DNA from: Pirellula sp.
GTDB lineage: Bacteria > Planctomycetota > Planctomycetia > Pirellulales > PNKZ01
NCBI GenBank assembly: GCA_013822735.1
Contig: PNKZ01000030.1
Coordinates: 1-54,328 of the forward strand
Reading direction: 5' to 3'
Length of the DNA stretch: 54,328 bases
Shown piece by piece: positions 28,285 through 37,308 of the stretch (its first letter is position 1; every line of letters begins with the position of its first letter). The notes below the pieces were generated by a model. That model was not told where the DNA came from. It worked only from the letters and a program-made list of their open reading frames with translations, and searched no databases. The translations under genes were made by a program, and so were the position numbers.

Positions 28285-30276
28285 ATGAACGCCGCACCAA
28301 TTGCTCCGTCGAAACTTGCCGCGCGTATGGCGGCGCTCCAAGCGCTCGCGCTAAACGCGTCGTCGCCGGAGCAGTTCTTTGCGGGCTGGCTGGAACATGT
28401 GTCGGCGCTGTGCGGTGCGACAGGGGCACAATGTCGCAAACCCATGGCCGACGGCTCGCTCGCAGTCGTTGCCGCCTTGCGATTCGGAACGACGCCCACT
28501 CCGGAAGGAGGCGCATCGCGCTACGAACGTCTCGTTTTGGAAACGTTCGCGACGGGGCGACCAAAGGCCGTCCCCCCTCGCGAACAACTGACTGCCGACG
28601 AAGCCGATGCCAATCCCACGTCGGCATCGCTGCTTCTCACGCCGCTGGAGATAGAAGGCGAAATCCGCGGGGTGCTGGAGTTGATCCTCCCTGTGCTACC
28701 GACGGGGGAAGCCCTGCAGCGGCTGCTCGGAGTCGTACAGAGCACGATGCCGGCCGTCGGCGTCTTCGAACGACGCCGACGCGAGCAAGCGATGGCGGCC
28801 CGTGCCGCGCTGGTCGACGAAGTCGAACGCTTTACGCAGGCCGTTCACGAAAAGCTCTCCGTTCGTCACACGGCCTACGCCGTCGTCAACGACGGCCGTC
28901 GCCTGATCGGCTGCGATCGCCTGACGCTCCTCGTGCGGCGCGGCCGACGTTATGACATCGTCGCCACCAGCGGGCTTGAAGTCGTGGAAACCCGTTCGCA
29001 GTCGGCGAAGCTGCTGAGTCGCTTGGCCGCCGTGGTCGCCGAAACGGGGGAACCGGCCTGGCAACTCGGGCGCAACGACGAACTGCCGCCGCAAATCCGC
29101 GCCGCGCTAGGATGCTATGTCGACGAAGCTCATGTGCGCGGCGTCGCAGTGCTGCCGATTTTGGCCAAGCCTGACCCTCGTCGCCCGAACGCCAAGCTGA
29201 AGCGGCTCGGCGTTCTGATCCTGGAACAGATCGAAGACATATCGCCCGCGCCGGGACGCGTCGACCGAGCCGAACTCGTCGTCGCGCACACGGCTACCGC
29301 ACTTCAAAACGCGCTCGAACACGAATCTATTCCGTTACTTCCGCTCTGGCGACTCGCCGCGCAGGCTCGCAACCTCACTGCGCCCGGCACCCGTCGTAAG
29401 ACAATCGCCGTCGCCACGGTCATCATCGCCGCTCTGCTGGCATTGAAGTTCGTCCCAGCCGACTTCGCCCTCTCCGCTCGCGGAACGCTGCAACCGGTCG
29501 TGAGGCAGCACGTCTTTGCTCCGCTCGACGGCACGGTGCACACCATTCACGTACAACACGGACAACGCGTGGAAGCGGGCCAATTATTGCTCGAACTTCG
29601 CAATACCGATCTCGATGTGGCTCTGGCCGACGTCGTCGGAAAGCGTACCGCCGCCGGCGAGCAGCTTCTCTCCGTCGAACGAGCCCTCTACGACGACTCG
29701 ACAAAACTCGGCGGCGAAGAGCGTCATCGCTTGGCAGGTCAACGGAGCGACCTCAAACAGCAACTCATTTCGCTCGACGAACAACTACGCTTACTACGCC
29801 GCAAGCGCGAACAGCTGCGCGTCGTAAGCCCGATCGCCGGCGAAGTGACTACTTGGAACGTCGAGCAGTTGTTGCAAAGTCGACCGGTGCGACAAGGCCA
29901 AGTGCTCGTCGACGTCGCCGCGATCGACGGTCCCTGGGAACTCGAACTTCAGGTTCCGGAAAACGGAATCGGCCACCTCTTGCGGGCGCAACGCGAACAT
30001 GGCGACGCGCTTCAAGTCCATTATCGCTTGGCAGCCGACCCGGAATTCGATCGAACCGCGGCGGTGAGCGAAGTCCATTATTCCGCCGAGGTCCGCGGCG
30101 ACGAGGGAAACACGGTGCTTGTTCGCACCAAGCTTACCGACGCAAACCTACCTCCGCTGCGACCGGGCGCCGAGGCCGCCGCCAAAGTGTATTGCGGCAG
30201 CCGCGCGTTGGGTTACGTCTGGCTGCACGACGCCGTCGACTTCATCCGCACCAAGGTACTGTTTCGACTTTATTGA
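28285..30276 (+). CDS. GAF-domain HlyD-type membrane fusion protein
   Basis: 663 residues. Residues 25-165 and 180-345 are two GAF-like regions (HTAYAVVNDGRRLIGCDRLTLLVRR). One membrane segment follows at about 373-389 (TIAVATVIIAALLALKF). The outer part is an HlyD/RND adaptor: a lipoyl-like half (VFAPLDGTVHTIHVQHGQRVEAGQLLLEL), a coiled coil with many Gln/Arg/Leu (about 450-515), the second lipoyl half (VVSPIAGEVTTWNVEQLLQSRPVRQGQ) and a beta-barrel end. The N-terminal GAF region is cytoplasmic, so the exporter may respond to a ligand or partner. Putative operon with the next three genes. Confidence 0.88.
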   Translation: MNAAPIAPSKLAARMAALQALALNASSPEQFFAGWLEHVSALCGATGAQCRKPMADGSLAVVAALRFGTTPTPEGGASRYERLVLETFATGRPKAVPPREQLTADEADANPTSASLLLTPLEIEGEIRGVLELILPVLPTGEALQRLLGVVQSTMPAVGVFERRRREQAMAARAALVDEVERFTQAVHEKLSVRHTAYAVVNDGRRLIGCDRLTLLVRRGRRYDIVATSGLEVVETRSQSAKLLSRLAAVVAETGEPAWQLGRNDELPPQIRAALGCYVDEAHVRGVAVLPILAKPDPRRPNAKLKRLGVLILEQIEDISPAPGRVDRAELVVAHTATALQNALEHESIPLLPLWRLAAQARNLTAPGTRRKTIAVATVIIAALLALKFVPADFALSARGTLQPVVRQHVFAPLDGTVHTIHVQHGQRVEAGQLLLELRNTDLDVALADVVGKRTAAGEQLLSVERALYDDSTKLGGEERHRLAGQRSDLKQQLISLDEQLRLLRRKREQLRVVSPIAGEVTTWNVEQLLQSRPVRQGQVLVDVAAIDGPWELELQVPENGIGHLLRAQREHGDALQVHYRLAADPEFDRTAAVSEVHYSAEVRGDEGNTVLVRTKLTDANLPPLRPGAEAAAKVYCGSRALGYVWLHDAVDFIRTKVLFRLY

Positions 30277-30300
30277 TTTGCTTACCGCTCGAGAACTGCC

Positions 30301-31212
30301 ATGCTCGCTCGCTATCTCATCGCACCGACCGTCGCCGCACTCGCGACGTTTGCTACTGCAGCGGAATTGAAGACGTCTGACAGTCCGCCTGGGGCGGTTG
30401 CCGGCGGCGTCCGCTTGACGCATTGCCTCGTGTCGCTCATCGACGATATCGAAGTCCCCGCCGAGAAGCCGGGCGTATTGACGTCGCTCGCCGCGCGCGA
30501 AGGCGCCTACCTCGAAGCGCAGGCGCCGATCGCCTCGATCGACGAAGAGCAAGCGGCACTACAACACGAGACCGCAAAGGCCGAAGCCGATGCCGCCCAA
30601 GCCAAGGCCGAAAACCCGCTTGAGATCGAATACGCCGTGGCTACGCATCGCACGGCCGAGGCCGAGTACAAAATCTCACTCAACGCCAATCTCAAGCAAC
30701 CGAACTCCGTCTCAGCAGTCGAACTCGAACGCTTGCGTCTGGCAATGGAACAGGCGCGCATTAAGATCGGCGTCACCGAATTCGAACGCGGACTCAAAGG
30801 GATCGAAGCCCGCGGGTTCGACGCCAAATCGCGCCTTACGGCGGCCGAAGTACGTCAACGGCACATCCTCGCACCGCTCGCCGGTGAGATCGTCGAAGTC
30901 TTCTATCGCCCCGGCGAATGGGTCGAGCCGGGCAAACCGATCGTCCGCTTGGTGCGCCTCGACCGGCTCCGCGTCGAAGGCTTTGTAAAGTTCTCCGAGC
31001 ACGCGCCAGGCTCGCTCCATGGACAGGCCGTTCGTGCCACGGTCGAAACGGCCGGCGGCAAACTTGAAACCTTTCCCGGACGCGTCACGTTCGTCAGCCC
31101 GCTGGTGCAGCCGGGAGGCGAATATCGCATCTGGGCCGAAGTCGACAACCGCCGCGTCGGCGAGCACTGGCTCCTTCGCCCCGGCCTCGAAGCAGAACTA
31201 ACCATCGAATAG
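30301..31212 (+). CDS. periplasmic adaptor subunit (HlyD/RND MFP type)
   Basis: 303 residues. A signal peptide (LARYLIAPTVAALATFATAA) is followed by a first lipoyl-like half (EVPAEKPGVLTSLAAREGAYLEAQAPIASI, in two pieces), a helical hairpin of about 110 residues rich in Ala, Glu and Lys, a second half (ILAPLAGEIVEVFYRPGEWVEPGKPI, likewise) and a beta barrel ending EYRIWAEVDNRRVGEHWLLRPG. It is shorter than classical adaptors and has no membrane helix besides the signal. It starts 24 nt after the GAF-HlyD gene. It probably forms the periplasmic part of the same channel. Confidence 0.87.
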   Translation: MLARYLIAPTVAALATFATAAELKTSDSPPGAVAGGVRLTHCLVSLIDDIEVPAEKPGVLTSLAAREGAYLEAQAPIASIDEEQAALQHETAKAEADAAQAKAENPLEIEYAVATHRTAEAEYKISLNANLKQPNSVSAVELERLRLAMEQARIKIGVTEFERGLKGIEARGFDAKSRLTAAEVRQRHILAPLAGEIVEVFYRPGEWVEPGKPIVRLVRLDRLRVEGFVKFSEHAPGSLHGQAVRATVETAGGKLETFPGRVTFVSPLVQPGGEYRIWAEVDNRRVGEHWLLRPGLEAELTIE

Positions 31213-31235
31213 CAGACGTTACGCCACCTCCTTTT

Positions 31236-31273
31236 GTCTCTAGCCTCCAGCTTCTAGCCTCTAGCTTCTTCTT
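31236..31273. repeat. short CTCTAGCCTC direct repeats
   Basis: Three degenerate copies of CTCTAGCCTC(C)AGCTT lie in the 64-nt gap before the M50 gene. I have seen this kind of simple CTAGCCTCTAGCC repeat in planctomycete intergenic DNA. It may place the M50 start without a Shine-Dalgarno site. Confidence 0.5.
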
Positions 31274-31276
31274 CCG

Positions 31277-33487
31277 ATGCCCGACGCCTCTCGCCCTGTG
31301 CCGCTTCGCAAACGTGCCGATCTCGTGGTCAACCGCGAGACGTTCGGCGAGCGCACGTACATGGTGGTGAAAGATCCGCTGGCGCTGAAGTACTTTCGGC
31401 TGCCGGAAGAAGAGTTCGCCCTCCTGGAATTGCTCGACGGTTCGCGCACGCTCGGCGACTTGCAGACGGCGCTCGAAGCCCGCTTCGCGCCGCAGAAGTT
31501 CCCGCCGGAGGAAATGTCGGGCTTCTTGGCATCGCTGCATCAGGGTGGGCTCGTCGTCTCCGAGGCCCGCGGGCAGGGTCCGCAATTGCTGGCGCGCCGC
31601 GCCAAGTCGCGTCGCCGCGAATGGACGCAGAAGCTCCTGAGCCCCTTGAGTATTCGCGTCCGCGGCATCGACCCGACGCGCCTGTTCGACATTCTCTACC
31701 CGGCCGTACGCTGGTGCTTCACGACGCCTGCGCTCGTAGCGGCGGCGTGCCTGATGCTGGCGGCACTCGGCCTGATCGTTGTGCAATACGACGATTTCCA
31801 ACGGAAACTGCCGACGTTTCATCAATTCTTCACGCCGACCAACATGCTCCTTCTGATGGCCCTGATGGGAGCGATCAAGGTGGTGCACGAATTTGGGCAC
31901 GGCCTCACCTGCCGACACTTCGGCGGCGAATGCCATGAGCTTGGACTCATGTTCCTGGTGTTCGCGCCGTGTCTATACTGCAACGTCAGCGATGCATGGC
32001 GATTGACGAAGCGGCAGCGCATCGCCGTCAGCGCCGCAGGCATATTCGTAGAGCTCGTGTTGGCATCACTCGCCGTGTTCGGCTGGTGGTTCAGCTCGCC
32101 GGGCCTTCTCAATCAGCTTTGTCTGGGAACGATGTTCGTCTCCGGCGTCAGCACCTTGCTCATCAACGGCAATCCGCTGCTCCGTTACGACGGCTATTTT
32201 ATCCTGAGCGACCTGGTGGAAACGCCGAACCTTGCCGAGAAGTCGACGGCCCTCGTCCGCTCCTGGCTCGTGCGTTACGGATTGGGTGTCGACGACGAGC
32301 CGGAACCGCTGGCTCCGCACCGTCAACAGTTGTGGTTCGCTCTTTATGCCGTGGCGTCGCTCGCTTATCGCGTTCTGATGAGCTACGGGATCTACCTATT
32401 TCTCATGGCCTGGCTGCGACCGTACAACCTCGAAGTCGTGGCCCGCATCTTCGGGCTCGTTTCGCTTGGCAGCTTCACCGTCATGCCGGGCTGGCGCTGC
32501 TACAAATTCTTCTCATCCTCGGCCCGGCGCGACCGGATGCAACGTGCGCACGTCGTCGGCTCGTCACTCGGCCTCGCGGCGCTGGTGCTGGCCCTGGTGT
32601 TCATTCCTCTACCGCAGCGCGTCTGGGGAACTCTCGAACTCGAGCCTCGTGACGTCCGCCGCGTCTATGTCGACGTGCCTGGCCGCATCCTCGGCAAAAC
32701 GCTGCAGCCCGGTGCGCAAGTGAAAGCCGGCGCCGTTCTCGCGCGGCTCGAAAACATCGATCTCGAACTCGAAGCCGCGGAGCTCGCCGGCCGCTCGGCT
32801 CAATACACCGCGCAACTCGCCGCACTTCGCCAACAACGATTCCACGACCAAAACGCCGCCTTGCGCATTCCGGAATTAGAGAAATCCCTCGCGGCCGTCG
32901 ACGAGCTGCTGCGCGAGCGCCGCGCGGAACTCGAACGTCTCACCCTCACGGCCCCCCGCGACGGGCTCATTCTCCCTCCGCCGGAAACACCGCACGCCCG
33001 CGAAACGGCGATTGGCGACCTGCGGGCATGGTCGGGCCTGCCGAACGATCGGACCAACCTCGGCGCCACGCTCACCGAAGGAACGCTCTTCTGCCAGATC
33101 GGCGACGAGCACCAGTGGCAGGCTCTGCTGGCGATCGACCAAACCGACATCGCACTGCTGCGCGAGGGTCAGGTCGTGGAGATTCGTTTCGACGAACATG
33201 CCGACTATGTCGTCGAGGCCCACATCGCCGAGATCTCGCGGCGCGAATTGACGGAAAGTTCGCAACGTCTCTCGAATAAATCGGGCGGCGAACTTGCCAC
33301 GGAGACCGATGCCGCGGGCGTCGAACGCCCGATCAGCCCGACCTATCAAGCTCGCATCGTGCTGTACGATCCCCACGGCCTGTTGCGGATCGGACTGCGC
33401 GGCACGGCGCGCGTGCATGTGCCGCCGGCTTCGCTCGGTAATCGGGCCCTGCGTTGGTTGAACCGCACGTTTCATTTCCAACTTTAA
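31277..33487 (+). CDS. PqqD-like / site-2-type M50 metalloprotease / HlyD fusion protein
   Basis: 736 residues. Residues 30-95 resemble a PqqD/RRE winged helix (ALKYFRLPEEEFALLELLDG, then TLGDLQTALE). The membrane peptidase follows, with zinc motif HEFGH at 204-208 and the second ligand region LLRYDGYFILSD at 301-312 (Asp305), amid at least six hydrophobic helices. The C-terminal 240 residues are an HlyD-like adaptor (VYVDVPGRILGKTLQPGAQVKAG as two half motifs, coiled coil, beta barrel). Such M50-HlyD fusions export or mature peptides. It overlaps nothing, with 9 nt to the SecA gene. The start lacks a ribosome site. Confidence 0.88.
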   Translation: MPDASRPVPLRKRADLVVNRETFGERTYMVVKDPLALKYFRLPEEEFALLELLDGSRTLGDLQTALEARFAPQKFPPEEMSGFLASLHQGGLVVSEARGQGPQLLARRAKSRRREWTQKLLSPLSIRVRGIDPTRLFDILYPAVRWCFTTPALVAAACLMLAALGLIVVQYDDFQRKLPTFHQFFTPTNMLLLMALMGAIKVVHEFGHGLTCRHFGGECHELGLMFLVFAPCLYCNVSDAWRLTKRQRIAVSAAGIFVELVLASLAVFGWWFSSPGLLNQLCLGTMFVSGVSTLLINGNPLLRYDGYFILSDLVETPNLAEKSTALVRSWLVRYGLGVDDEPEPLAPHRQQLWFALYAVASLAYRVLMSYGIYLFLMAWLRPYNLEVVARIFGLVSLGSFTVMPGWRCYKFFSSSARRDRMQRAHVVGSSLGLAALVLALVFIPLPQRVWGTLELEPRDVRRVYVDVPGRILGKTLQPGAQVKAGAVLARLENIDLELEAAELAGRSAQYTAQLAALRQQRFHDQNAALRIPELEKSLAAVDELLRERRAELERLTLTAPRDGLILPPPETPHARETAIGDLRAWSGLPNDRTNLGATLTEGTLFCQIGDEHQWQALLAIDQTDIALLREGQVVEIRFDEHADYVVEAHIAEISRRELTESSQRLSNKSGGELATETDAAGVERPISPTYQARIVLYDPHGLLRIGLRGTARVHVPPASLGNRALRWLNRTFHFQL

Positions 33488-33496
33488 ACGGCGCGC

Positions 33497-35440
33497 ATGT
33501 TCACGGCTTTCCGCAAACTACGCGACCGTCGCCGGCTGAAATGCGTCGAGCAAATCAACGCCGCCGAGCCTGCGCTCCAAGCGCTCTCCGACGTTGACCT
33601 CCGCAGCGCAAGCTTGGCGCTGCGCTATCGGGCTCGTTCCGGGGAATCGCCGAAGCGACTCACGCCCGACGCCTTCGCGCTAGTTCGCGAAGCCGCGCGG
33701 CGTACCATCGGCATGCGCCACTTCGATGTGCAGCTTCTCGGCGGTCTGTCGCTCGTCGAGCGCGGCTTAGCCGAAATGCAAACCGGCGAAGGCAAAACGC
33801 TTACGGCCACGCTGCCGATGTACTTGTTCGGGCTCTACGGCCGCGGCGCACATCTGGCGACGGTAAACGATTACCTAGCCCGGCGCGATTTGGATTTGAT
33901 GCGTCCCGTCTACGCAGCGCTCGGCCTCACGTCCGGCGTCGTCGAAAGCGGTACCGAGCCTGCAGAACGACGCAAAGCATACGCCGCCGACATTACCTAC
34001 GGCACGGCGAAAGAGTTTGGCTTCGATTACCTCCGCGACCGCCTATTACTCCGCGGCCAAGACGACGCCGGCAGCGATCTTGTCGGCCGGCTCACCGGCG
34101 AGCCCGACCCACGGCGCGGCGACAAGCCGTTGCAACGGCCGCCGTTTTTCATGCTCGTCGACGAAGCCGACAGCGTCTTGATCGACGATGCCGGAACTCC
34201 GCTTGTCATCGCCGGCGCGGCAGGGGAGGTGCCCGCGGCAATCTCGGCCCGTTATCTGTTCGCGGCATCGCAAGCCGGCATGTTTCGCGAGGAGGAACAC
34301 TACACGCTCAAGCGGCAAGAACAACGCGTGGAGTTGACGTTCGCCGGACGCGAGCTCGTCCGCAGTCTGCCGCATCCTCCGGTGCTCAGCGGCGTCGGAC
34401 TCGTGACGCTCTACGAAGATTGCGAACGGGCCATCCTGGTCGAACGGCTCTACACGCGCGATCGCAACTACGTGGTGCGTCCGAGCGAACAAAAGCACGA
34501 GTCGTCAATCTGCATCGTCGACGAGTTCACCGGTCGCATCGCCGAAGGGCGCAAATGGCGCTCCGGCCTGCATCAAGCCATCGAAGCCAAAGAGCGAATG
34601 CCGATCACCGACGACGGCGGTCAAGCGGCCCGCATCACGGTGCAAGAATTCTTCCTCCGCTACCGCCACCTGGCCGGCATGAGCGGCACGGCCCAAGGCT
34701 CGGCCGGCGAACTCAGGCGAATTTACAAACTACGCACACGACAGATTCCCACGAATCGTCCGCCGATCCGTAAGCAACTGCCGACCATGATTCTCGGCAC
34801 TGCGCAAGCCCGCTGGGACGCGGTCGTGGCCGAGGTGCGTGAGATGCACGCCGTCGGGCGGCCGGTGCTCATCGGCACCCGCAGCATCGATCAATCAGAG
34901 CGGCTCTCGGAGTTACTGCGCGCCGCCGACCTCGGACATGAAGTGCTGAACGCCCATCACGAAGCGCGGGAAGCGGAAATCGTCGCCCAAGCCGGCGAGC
35001 GGGGCCGTATCACCGTGGCCACAAACATGGCCGGCCGCGGAACCGATGTCCGCCTCGGGCCCGAGGTTCACGACCTCGGCGGGCTCCATGTCATCATTAC
35101 CGAAATGCACGAAGCGGCCCGTATCGATCGGCAACTCATCGGCCGCAGCGGGCGACAAGGAGACCCGGGCTCGTACCGCTTCGTGCTCTCACTCGAAGAC
35201 GATCTGCTCCAAGAGGCATTCGGCGCACGACGCGCTGAGAAGTGGAAACGGCTCGGTCTTGCCGCCGACCCCGCGGATGCCCAAGCATTCGCACGCTACC
35301 AGCGACTCTTTCGCAGAGCCCAGCGCAAGATCGAACGCCGTCGATTTCGTCGGCGCAAGCAATTGCTCGCCTATGAAAAGCATCGCCATCAATCGGCCTT
35401 GCCGTTGGGCCTCGATCCCCACTTAGACTTGCCGGGCTAA
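33497..35440 (+). CDS. accessory SecA-like translocation ATPase (short form)
   Basis: 647 residues, against about 850-950 for housekeeping SecA. The motor is complete: Walker A MQTGEGKT at 94-101, GTAKEFGFDYLRD, the Walker B block VDEADSVLIDDAGTPL at 221-236, a SecA-type preprotein cross-linking region, MSGTAQGSAGEL, and NBD2 with ITVATNMAGRGTDVRLG and IGRSGRQGDPGSYRF. The helical scaffold and wing are short, and the C-terminal zinc-binding tail is absent. It lies 9 nt after the M50/HlyD gene. A second SecA of this kind is usually dedicated to a special substrate, in this case possibly the giant protein. Confidence 0.9.
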   Translation: MFTAFRKLRDRRRLKCVEQINAAEPALQALSDVDLRSASLALRYRARSGESPKRLTPDAFALVREAARRTIGMRHFDVQLLGGLSLVERGLAEMQTGEGKTLTATLPMYLFGLYGRGAHLATVNDYLARRDLDLMRPVYAALGLTSGVVESGTEPAERRKAYAADITYGTAKEFGFDYLRDRLLLRGQDDAGSDLVGRLTGEPDPRRGDKPLQRPPFFMLVDEADSVLIDDAGTPLVIAGAAGEVPAAISARYLFAASQAGMFREEEHYTLKRQEQRVELTFAGRELVRSLPHPPVLSGVGLVTLYEDCERAILVERLYTRDRNYVVRPSEQKHESSICIVDEFTGRIAEGRKWRSGLHQAIEAKERMPITDDGGQAARITVQEFFLRYRHLAGMSGTAQGSAGELRRIYKLRTRQIPTNRPPIRKQLPTMILGTAQARWDAVVAEVREMHAVGRPVLIGTRSIDQSERLSELLRAADLGHEVLNAHHEAREAEIVAQAGERGRITVATNMAGRGTDVRLGPEVHDLGGLHVIITEMHEAARIDRQLIGRSGRQGDPGSYRFVLSLEDDLLQEAFGARRAEKWKRLGLAADPADAQAFARYQRLFRRAQRKIERRRFRRRKQLLAYEKHRHQSALPLGLDPHLDLPG

Positions 35441-35528
35441 ATCCTGACCGTCGGAGTCGGCGGTCGCATGCGCGCTCGTCGCGAGTTACCATAGGGGTAC
35501 GACTACAGCCCCCCGCGCACTCTCGCTC

Positions 35529-37211
35529 ATGACCTTTTCTCCCATCACGCGCCGCATCCGGCACGTCCAGCGGTATGCCCAGGTGCTGGAAGTTCTCGCG
35601 CGCCACGGCTTCGCCGATCTCTCCCAGCAGCTCGGGCTCGATACGCTGCTCGATCGGGCCCGCGCCGTCGTCGGGAGCACCCCCGCCGGACACGACCGCA
35701 TTCCGCTCGCTGCGCGGCTGCGCATTGTGCTCGAAGAATTGGGGCCGACGTACGTCAAACTCGGCCAAGTCCTCAGCACGCGCCCCGATCTCGTGCCGCG
35801 GGAATGGGTCGAAGAGTTCCGAAAGCTGCAGAACAACGTGCCGGGGGTCGACTACGCCGTCATTGAGAAGATGCTCCGCCAGGAGTTTCCGGGCTGTCTC
35901 GACCAGCTGTTTCTCTCGATCGACGAGCGGCCGCTCGCGGCGGGCTCCATGGCGCAGATCCATCGCGCGCGTTTGCGCGACGGCACGCCGATCGTGCTAA
36001 AGTTCCTGCGCCCGGGCATTCAAGAGATTACCGCGGTCGATATGGAGATTCTCCAATCGCTGGCGGAGTTCGTCGAAGCCTACTTTGCCAACCTCGGCTA
36101 TAGCCCCAGCGCGATCGTGCGCGAGTTTGCCAAGGAACTCCGGCGCGAAACCGACATGATGCAAGAGGGCAAGGCGACCGAACGTTTGGAGTCGTTGTTC
36201 GCCGATGACCCGGACGTCGTCTTTCCCAAGGTCTATTGGGAAGCGACGACCCACCATGTGCTTGCGATCGACGAAATCCAAGGCTTAGTGCTGTCGGACT
36301 TTACCGCCGACTGCATGAGTCGCGAAGATCGCCGTGCGCTGGTCGAGAACGGCGCACGGGCCGTATTTCGCCAATGTCTGGAGTTCGGATTTTTCCACGC
36401 TGATCCGCACCCGGGCAACCTCATTGCGCTACCGCACGGGCGCATCGCGTTTATCGATTGCGGTATGACGGGTGAGATCGACGAACGCACCTCGCGCCAG
36501 CTTGCCGATCTCGTCACGGGCGTGGTGTCCGGCGACCTAGACCGTGTGATCGCGGCGGCCGGCGCCATTTCCGACGTCGATCAGGAAAAGCTGGAAAACC
36601 GTTCGTTGCGAATCGACGTCCACACCATCATCTCGGAATTCCACGGCACGCCGCTCGAGCGGCTCAACATCGGCAAAGTGCTGCAAGACTTCTTCGAAAC
36701 GCTTCGCGCCCATCGCATTCATTGCCCGGCCGATATCGTGCTGCTGATCAAGTCGCTCACGACCATCGAATCGATTGCCCGCGATCTCGATCCGTCGTTC
36801 GAGATGGTTCCTTTCGTGCGACCTTACTTGGAAGACTTGGTCGGTAAGCGCGAAGGGGTCTGGGCCATGAAGGGGAGGGTGGAACGCAGCCTGCGGCAGT
36901 ATGCGGAACTGTTCGAGGGTCTGCCTGCCGAACTGCGACCCATTCTCTCGCAATTGCGCAAGAATAAACTGGCCGTGAATCTGGAACACCGCGGCCTCGA
37001 CCGCGTGACGCACACGATCGAGCACGCCAGCCGGAACATTTCTTTCGCGCTTATCATCGCCGCGATGTTCATCGGCTCGTCGATCCTCGTGCTGGCGGCC
37101 CGTAACTCGACCAGCGTCGTCTTGACGACGGTCGGTTATGCCGGCTTCGCAGCGGCGGCGCTCTTGGTCGTGTTCATGGTCGTTTCAAATCGTCGCCGCC
37201 GGGGCGAATAG
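35529..37211 (+). CDS. AarF/ABC1/UbiB-family atypical kinase
   Basis: 560 residues. All family motifs are present: the KxGQ block (VKLGQVLSTRPDLVP), the Ala-rich loop AAGSMAQIHRA, the ATP Lys in IVLKFLRPG, the catalytic block FHADPHPGN and metal-binding FIDCGMTGEID. Two hydrophobic helices lie at the C terminus (ALIIAAMFIGSSILVLAA and the following 20 residues). In many bacteria these kinases support quinone/coenzyme Q biosynthesis or lipid handling at the membrane. It is 88 nt after the SecA gene and may or may not belong to the same transcript. Confidence 0.92.
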   Translation: MTFSPITRRIRHVQRYAQVLEVLARHGFADLSQQLGLDTLLDRARAVVGSTPAGHDRIPLAARLRIVLEELGPTYVKLGQVLSTRPDLVPREWVEEFRKLQNNVPGVDYAVIEKMLRQEFPGCLDQLFLSIDERPLAAGSMAQIHRARLRDGTPIVLKFLRPGIQEITAVDMEILQSLAEFVEAYFANLGYSPSAIVREFAKELRRETDMMQEGKATERLESLFADDPDVVFPKVYWEATTHHVLAIDEIQGLVLSDFTADCMSREDRRALVENGARAVFRQCLEFGFFHADPHPGNLIALPHGRIAFIDCGMTGEIDERTSRQLADLVTGVVSGDLDRVIAAAGAISDVDQEKLENRSLRIDVHTIISEFHGTPLERLNIGKVLQDFFETLRAHRIHCPADIVLLIKSLTTIESIARDLDPSFEMVPFVRPYLEDLVGKREGVWAMKGRVERSLRQYAELFEGLPAELRPILSQLRKNKLAVNLEHRGLDRVTHTIEHASRNISFALIIAAMFIGSSILVLAARNSTSVVLTTVGYAGFAAAALLVVFMVVSNRRRRGE

Positions 37212-37254
37212 CGCGTTTCGAAACTTCGCAGCGCCGGGTGCCTGAGGCAGAGTG

Positions 37255-37268
37255 CCCAGTCGACTGGG
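37255..37268. repeat. 14-nt perfect palindrome in convergent gap
   Basis: CCCAGTCGACTGGG between the UbiB-like gene (+) and the Lys/Ala-rich gene (-). It could help terminate transcription or be part of a dispersed element. It has no T run. Confidence 0.4.
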
Positions 37269-37308
37269 GCTTCGCCTCCGGCTCCGGCCCCGGCCACCCA
37301 CGCGCCGA

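Noticed and set aside
35441-35528. possible terminator after the SecA gene (GACCG...CGGTC)
   Set aside because: Only a 5-bp stem and no T run; too weak to call.
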